From the NCBI RefSeq assembly GCF_003243465.1, contig NZ_QFQZ01000008.1, forward strand, positions 1 to 64,000: a DNA stretch of 64,000 bases, in the 5' to 3' direction. The position numbers and the translations under genes are program-made. Positions 59,571 to 64,000 of the stretch are shown one piece after another. Source of the stretch: Caulobacter segnis. Lineage in GTDB: Bacteria; Pseudomonadota; Alphaproteobacteria; Caulobacterales; Caulobacteraceae. The stretch's first letter is position 1. Every line of letters begins with the position of its first letter. A model generated the notes under the pieces. It saw only the letters and a list, made by a program, of their open reading frames with translations, was not told the origin of the DNA and did not search any database.

Positions 59571-60940
59571 CGGGTTTCGATGGTGGCCTGGTTGCGCAGG
59601 TCACGCAGGTAGCGCTTGGAGATCAGGGCCAGTTGCTGGCCGCGCAGGCGGTTCTCGATCTGGTCGTGGGTCGGCGCGTTGGCGCCGCCCTGGCGCTTGC
59701 CGCACACCGCGATCAGGTGCAGGCCGGCGTCGGTGCGGATCGGATCGGAGATCTGGCCGACGTCGAGCTTGTTGGCCGCTTCCTGGAAGGCCGGGGCCAG
59801 GTCGGTGATCTCGGCCTCGCCAAGATCGCCGGCGATCAGTCCGTCGACCTTGCCAGCCACGGTTTCCAGGGTCTGGCAGCTGTTGATCTTGGGCTTCAGG
59901 TCCGCCAGCAGCTTGGTGGCGGCGGCGATCTGGGCCTCGGTCGCGTTAGCCGGCAGGGGGGCGGCGACCTGCTTCAGGTCGACGATCGCGGTCTTCGAGC
60001 CCGCCCGCTTGTCGCGCAGGTAGATGATGTAGACGCCGTCCTTGACCTGGATCGCGCGCGACAGCTGACCGGGACGCAGCTGCTCCAGCGCCTCGTCGAC
60101 CTCGGCCGGCATCTCGCCCTGGTTGACCCAGCCCACGTCGCCGCCATTGGCGGCCGTGGCCGAGCCCGAGAACTGGCGGGCGACGGCGGCGAACGGCGCG
60201 CCCTGCTGCATCTGGGCGATCAGCTGGTTGGCGCCGTTGAGGGCGACCTCCATGCCGCCCACGCGGCTGGCGTCGAGGAAGACTTCGCTGATCTGGTACT
60301 GCGGCTTGGCCGCGGATTCGGCCAGGCGGCGCTGGTACGCCTTGATCTGGTCTTCGCCGATCCGCAGGCGCGAGCCGTAGCGGCCCTGGATCCACGATTG
60401 CCAGCTGGAGTCGGCGCGCAACTGCGCCCGCCAGGTCTCGATGCCGATGCCCTGCTGGACCAGAGACTGCTTCAGCTGGTCGGGGGTCATCTTGTTGGAC
60501 TGGGCGATGTCGGCGACCTGCTCGTCGACTTCCTTGTCGGTCGAGATGATCGTGATCTTCTGCTGCTTCTCGACGCGCTTGAGCTCCTGCATTTGCAGGC
60601 GCTCGTCGATCAGGGAGCGCAAGGCTTCCTGCTGGATCTGCGGCAGGTTCTCCTGCGTGGCCTGCATGCCCGAGGTGGCCATCAGCAGGCGCATCCGCTG
60701 CATCAGGTCGTAGCTGGAGATGATGTCGTCGTTGACCACGGCGGCGACGCTTTCCGAAAGCGGCGCGGGCGCGGCGGGCTGAGCAGGGCCGGCTTGAGGC
60801 GCGGCTGGAGCAGCCTCGACCTGCGGCGGCGCGCCGGCTTGGTCCTGGGCCAGGACGGGCGGGGCGAAGGTCGCCGCTGTCAGGGCCAGAATGGACGCGG
60901 CGCCGGCCGCGAAAGTCGTCACGCTACGCGCAGACCGCAT
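59567..60940 (-). CDS. surA: Periplasmic chaperone/peptidyl-prolyl isomerase SurA
   Basis: A 457-residue periplasmic chaperone for outer-membrane proteins. Signal peptide from the ATG at 60940 (MRSARSVTTFAAGAASILAL, cut near VLAQD), a Pro/Ala/Gln linker, the SurA N-terminal chaperone domain (VAAVVNDDIISSYDLMQRMR, EALRSLIDERLQMQELKRVE) and two parvulin-like regions (about 240-340 and 350-440; GDVGWVNQGEMPAEVDEALE). It sits between lptD and pdxA in the conserved envelope cluster. Confidence 0.94.
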   Translation of the reverse strand: MRSARSVTTFAAGAASILALTAATFAPPVLAQDQAGAPPQVEAAPAAPQAGPAQPAAPAPLSESVAAVVNDDIISSYDLMQRMRLLMATSGMQATQENLPQIQQEALRSLIDERLQMQELKRVEKQQKITIISTDKEVDEQVADIAQSNKMTPDQLKQSLVQQGIGIETWRAQLRADSSWQSWIQGRYGSRLRIGEDQIKAYQRRLAESAAKPQYQISEVFLDASRVGGMEVALNGANQLIAQMQQGAPFAAVARQFSGSATAANGGDVGWVNQGEMPAEVDEALEQLRPGQLSRAIQVKDGVYIIYLRDKRAGSKTAIVDLKQVAAPLPANATEAQIAAATKLLADLKPKINSCQTLETVAGKVDGLIAGDLGEAEITDLAPAFQEAANKLDVGQISDPIRTDAGLHLIAVCGKRQGGANAPTHDQIENRLRGQQLALISKRYLRDLRNQATIETR

Positions 60941-61108
60941 GGATATTGTCGTTCCTCTAGTCCCAGGCCGCGCCCGGTGGGCGCGGTCGGTTATCATGTT
61001 TTCGGAAGTGACGAACGCCAAATCTGACGTTTCACTGTTCCCGTCGCTTCCGAGCCGCACCCCACGGACGCGCGTGATCCAGCCACGCCCCCCGAGACGT
61101 GTTTATCT

Positions 61109-63508
61109 CTACCGGACATATCCTGCAGCGCCCAATGTGGCGAACGAAAGGCTGAAGACGATCGAGCGGTCCGGCTGCAGGCGCAGGCCGGTCGCCGTCG
61201 AGGCGTAGCGGTCTTCCTGCTGGTAAATGACATCGATGCGGATGCACTCATCCTGATAGGCCACGCCGAAGTCACGGCGGCGCCAGACATCGGCGACCAT
61301 GTCCCGCTGGCCAAACGCCGTCACCGACCATTTCTTGGTCAGCTTCAGTTCGCCGCGCGCTTCGAAGTTTTCCTGGCGGTTGCCGTTGGCGTCCAGTTCG
61401 TCCTTCAGGTAGCGGATCGTTCCCCAGCCGCGCTGGGTGTGCGCGTCGATGCCCGTCTCGATCCGGTGGATCTCCTGGGTCTCCGAATCCAGCCGCGTCC
61501 GCGCGAAGGCGGTGATTCCCGCGATCGGCGTCACGGTGGCCGAGACGATCCAGTCGGACGACTTGGTCTGCAGCCCGGTGCGGGCGGGCAGCAGCGGATC
61601 GAACTTGGTGCGGAAGCTGCGTCCGACCAGGATGCTGCCGCCGCGGCCGTCGCGAAGCGTGTAGGTGGCGCGGCCGCCCACGTTCAGGCGCTGGCCGCCT
61701 TCGTAGAGGTCGAAGCCGGGCGACTTGTTGGCCTGGAACAGGTTGGTTTCGTCGAACTCCAGCGTCGCGCTGTCTTCGTTGTAGAGATAGGTCTTGGTCC
61801 CGTCGCGCGCGACGACCACCGGCACCCGTGAGCTGTCGGAGCCGGCGGCGACCTGGGCGAGGGGCTCCAGCACGACGCTGCCGCCATTGGACAGCGCCTT
61901 GTACAGCGGCAGGCTGAAGTCGACCCCCGCCACGCCTAGCGAGCGGGTGTAGGTCTGCTTGTCGTCGTCGCCGACCGCGGCGGCGGCGGGCGTGACATAG
62001 GTCTTGATCGAATAGGCGTCGGCGCGCGCCTGGGCGAAGGGCGAGACCTTCAGGCCGGCGCCGACGATCGTGCTGGTCCGCCAATCGCCCTTGAGGCTGG
62101 CGCGGCTGGAGTCGACGCCGTTCTGGCCGCGATAGGCGCCGAGGAAATACGGCGCTTCGCCGAACTGCGATTCAGAACGATTGAGCATCACGCCGGTGCC
62201 TTGCAGGCGCAGGCGGCCGCCCAGCACTGGCGAGTCGGGCTCCCAACGGGTTTCGACCAACGGGCCGATCAGCGGGAAGGCCCCGCTGTTCTCGAAGGCG
62301 TTGGCCGCGCCGCTGGCATTGACGCCGACCACGCGCAGGCCCTGGACCGAGACCGCCGAGACCGAGAACCACGAGCGCTGGGTCTGGCGGGTCGTGTAAA
62401 GCTGCGAGACCAGCCGGTGGTCGTCGCTCGTGAACAGGCCGCGCTGCTGGTAGACGTCGTTGATCTTGTAGCGGTCGAAGATCAGCGGATCGGACGCGCG
62501 TTCGGCCGAGAAGCCCCACTTCCACTTCTCGTCGATGTCGAACTTGCCGTTGGCCAGGATGTAGCTGCTCGCCGTGGCCTTGCCGAAGCGGTCGCCGCGG
62601 ATGTCGAAGTCCTTGTCGTAGGTGACGCCGCCGCGCGCCTCGACGATCCCCGAATAGAACCGCTTGCGGTAGTTGACGTTCAGGAACGGGTTCACCTTGC
62701 TGTTGATCTGCGGGGTGAGAACCACGTCCGACGACGGCGAGATCACATAGAGATAGGGCTGCTCATAGGAGAAGCCGCGGCTCTTGGAATAGGGCGTGAT
62801 CTTGGGCGCGAGGAAGCCGGAGCTGCGCTTGGCCTGCGGGTCTGGATGCCAGAACAGCGGCATGTAGAGGACCGGCGCGCCCCAGACGCGGATGACCGCG
62901 TTCTTGTAGTAGACGAGCTGGCGCTTCTTGTCCTGGACGATGCGGTCGGCCTGGACCGACCAGGTCGGCGTCGGCTTTTCGGCGCAGACCTCGCAGGGGG
63001 TGTAGATGGCGCTGTTCAGCTCCTGGATCGTGGCGCTGCGTCGCACGGCCGTCGCCGAGGCGATCTTCACGTTCTGGTCCAGCCGGGCCGAGAAATTCCG
63101 CGCGAAACCGGCCTTCATGTCGTCGTCCATCTCGAGATGGTCGGCGAATTCGGCGGTGCCGTCGGTGTTGATCAGCTGGACATGGCCGTTGGCGACCACG
63201 ACGCCGGTCTTGGTGTCGTAGATCACCTCGTCGGCGCGCAGCGTGCGGCCCTGATAGCGCGCCTCGACGCCGCCGCGCGCGGTCATCTTCTGGGCCTGAT
63301 CGTCGCGGATCAGCAGGTCGGCTTCCAGGTAATAGCCGTCGTCGCCCAGGCCGTCGGACGGCGGGGCCGGGACGGTCGGAAGCGGCGGAACCGACGCCAG
63401 GTCTGCCTGGGCGTGAGCCGCGCCGGCGCAGGCGAGCGCCAGCCAGGCGCCGCCGCCCAGAAGCAGGGCGCGGCCGGCGGACGGCGCGTTTTGACGCTGT
63501 TCAGTCAT
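61109..63508 (-). CDS. lptD: LPS-assembly protein LptD
   Basis: LptD (799 residues) is the outer-membrane beta-barrel that inserts lipopolysaccharide. Signal peptide (cut near GAAHAQ), periplasmic OstA/LptA-like beta-jellyroll (about 60-210: YYLEADLLIRDDQAQKMTAR, ADEVIYDTKTGVVVANGHVQ) with the Cys pair in YTPCEVCAEKPTPTW, then the barrel (LYMPLFWHPDPQAKRSSGFL onward). The ATG at 63508 is preferred; an ATG at 63538 would add 10 residues. It follows lptG on the same strand. Confidence 0.95.
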   Translation of the reverse strand: MTEQRQNAPSAGRALLLGGGAWLALACAGAAHAQADLASVPPLPTVPAPPSDGLGDDGYYLEADLLIRDDQAQKMTARGGVEARYQGRTLRADEVIYDTKTGVVVANGHVQLINTDGTAEFADHLEMDDDMKAGFARNFSARLDQNVKIASATAVRRSATIQELNSAIYTPCEVCAEKPTPTWSVQADRIVQDKKRQLVYYKNAVIRVWGAPVLYMPLFWHPDPQAKRSSGFLAPKITPYSKSRGFSYEQPYLYVISPSSDVVLTPQINSKVNPFLNVNYRKRFYSGIVEARGGVTYDKDFDIRGDRFGKATASSYILANGKFDIDEKWKWGFSAERASDPLIFDRYKINDVYQQRGLFTSDDHRLVSQLYTTRQTQRSWFSVSAVSVQGLRVVGVNASGAANAFENSGAFPLIGPLVETRWEPDSPVLGGRLRLQGTGVMLNRSESQFGEAPYFLGAYRGQNGVDSSRASLKGDWRTSTIVGAGLKVSPFAQARADAYSIKTYVTPAAAAVGDDDKQTYTRSLGVAGVDFSLPLYKALSNGGSVVLEPLAQVAAGSDSSRVPVVVARDGTKTYLYNEDSATLEFDETNLFQANKSPGFDLYEGGQRLNVGGRATYTLRDGRGGSILVGRSFRTKFDPLLPARTGLQTKSSDWIVSATVTPIAGITAFARTRLDSETQEIHRIETGIDAHTQRGWGTIRYLKDELDANGNRQENFEARGELKLTKKWSVTAFGQRDMVADVWRRRDFGVAYQDECIRIDVIYQQEDRYASTATGLRLQPDRSIVFSLSFATLGAAGYVR

Positions 63509-63530
63509 GAACGACCTTGCAAGCAATGAC

Positions 63531-64000
63531 TCACCCATCCTCGGTATAGCAAAGCAAAGTGAAGCCCGCCAAAAGCGCCACGATCGGTGGCGTCCAGGCG
63601 GCGATGGGCGGGGCCAGAACGTCGGCCTTGCCCAAGGCGCTGCACAGCTCGTTGAAGAAAAAGAACCCAAACCCCAGGGCGACGCCCGAGCCCGCCAGGG
63701 CCGCCAGTCCGCCCAGGCGCATCAGGCGCAGCGAAAAGGCCGCCGCCAGCACCGACATCGCCGCGAACAGCAGGGGCGTGGCCAGATCCTGCTGCATGCG
63801 CAGCTTGAACGGCGCGGCGGAGAAACCGGCGTCCTCGGCGCGCTTGATCGTCGCCGGCAGGCGCCACAGCGCCACCGCCTGGGGCGTGTTGAAACGCTCG
63901 GACGCGGTGCGGTCGTCCAGGTTGGACGGGATCGACAGGCTGTCCGAACGGATCGCCCCGGCGCCGGGCGTGGCCTCGCGCACGCCGGTCAGGCGCCAGA
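63531..64000 (-). CDS. lptG: LPS export ABC transporter permease LptG, 5' truncated by window edge
   Basis: The C-terminal 156 codons of an LptF/LptG-type permease. Visible parts are the end of the periplasmic domain (SLSIPSNLDDRTASERFNTP, ALWRLPATIKRAEDAGF) and two or three membrane segments (LATPLLFAAMSVLAAAFSLR, LAALAGSGVALGFGFFFFNE, PIVALLAGFTLLCYTEDG). The frame is open through base 64000, so the start lies outside the window. Position directly upstream of lptD supports LptG rather than LptF. Confidence 0.93.
   Translation of the reverse strand, partial: WRLTGVREATPGAGAIRSDSLSIPSNLDDRTASERFNTPQAVALWRLPATIKRAEDAGFSAAPFKLRMQQDLATPLLFAAMSVLAAAFSLRLMRLGGLAALAGSGVALGFGFFFFNELCSALGKADVLAPPIAAWTPPIVALLAGFTLLCYTEDG

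Noticed and set aside
1..64000. CRISPR arrays, IS elements, tRNA or rRNA genes
   Set aside because: No regularly spaced repeats, transposase-like proteins, or cloverleaf/TTC-containing intergenic sequences were seen on inspection of the gaps.

Overview
The window is 64 kb of GC-rich alphaproteobacterial chromosome, most likely Caulobacter or a close relative. The evidence is the run of housekeeping blocks in a typical Caulobacterales arrangement (radA-cvpA-purF, dnaB, rpsF-rpsR-rplI, fabD-fabG-acpP-fabF-mltG-yicC-gmk, lptG-lptD-surA-pdxA-rsmA), the many TonB-dependent receptors, the HWE-type histidine kinase and frequent GTG/TTG starts. No tRNA, rRNA, IS element, prophage or CRISPR array was seen.

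1-25 kb is accessory-rich. It opens with the 3' end of cydB, cydX (39 codons) and a terminator. Two opposed metal-related arms follow, separated by a short intergenic region at 9776-9919. The leftward arm carries a DUF2946 protein, a GntR/FCD regulator, an exported Fe/Mn superoxide dismutase, a TonB-dependent receptor, an exported EF-hand/DJ-1 fusion, an exported isonitrile-hydratase-like DJ-1 protein and a second TonB-dependent receptor. The rightward arm carries a second DUF2946 protein, a TonB-dependent receptor, an MbnP-like protein, its MbnH-like di-haem partner, CopC and CopD. This looks like a copper acquisition or handling island. The isonitrile-hydratase-like enzymes beside outer-membrane receptors suggest an untested role in using isonitrile metal chelators.

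Next come a Tat-type PLP enzyme behind a long inverted repeat (15.8 kb), a two-gene winged-helix/nucleotidyltransferase module resembling a type IV toxin-antitoxin pair (17.2-19.0 kb), a small Cys-rich protein gene, an AT-rich spacer, several small enzymes, and two consecutive ECF sigma-factor modules with membrane partners (22.2-25.1 kb).

25-64 kb is mostly core genome: panB; a YfgM-like protein, bamB and der; a soluble PAS chemoreceptor; a leftward run radA-cvpA-purF-transporter-SDR; alr and marC; dnaB; a large TonB-dependent receptor; ribosomal protein genes; small exported proteins; a fatty acid hydroxylase and a membrane-anchored AraC regulator; an exported peroxiredoxin; the fatty-acid synthesis operon; an 85-residue and a newly noted 38-residue membrane protein; an HWE histidine kinase; and the rsmA-pdxA-surA-lptD-lptG envelope cluster, cut by the right edge.
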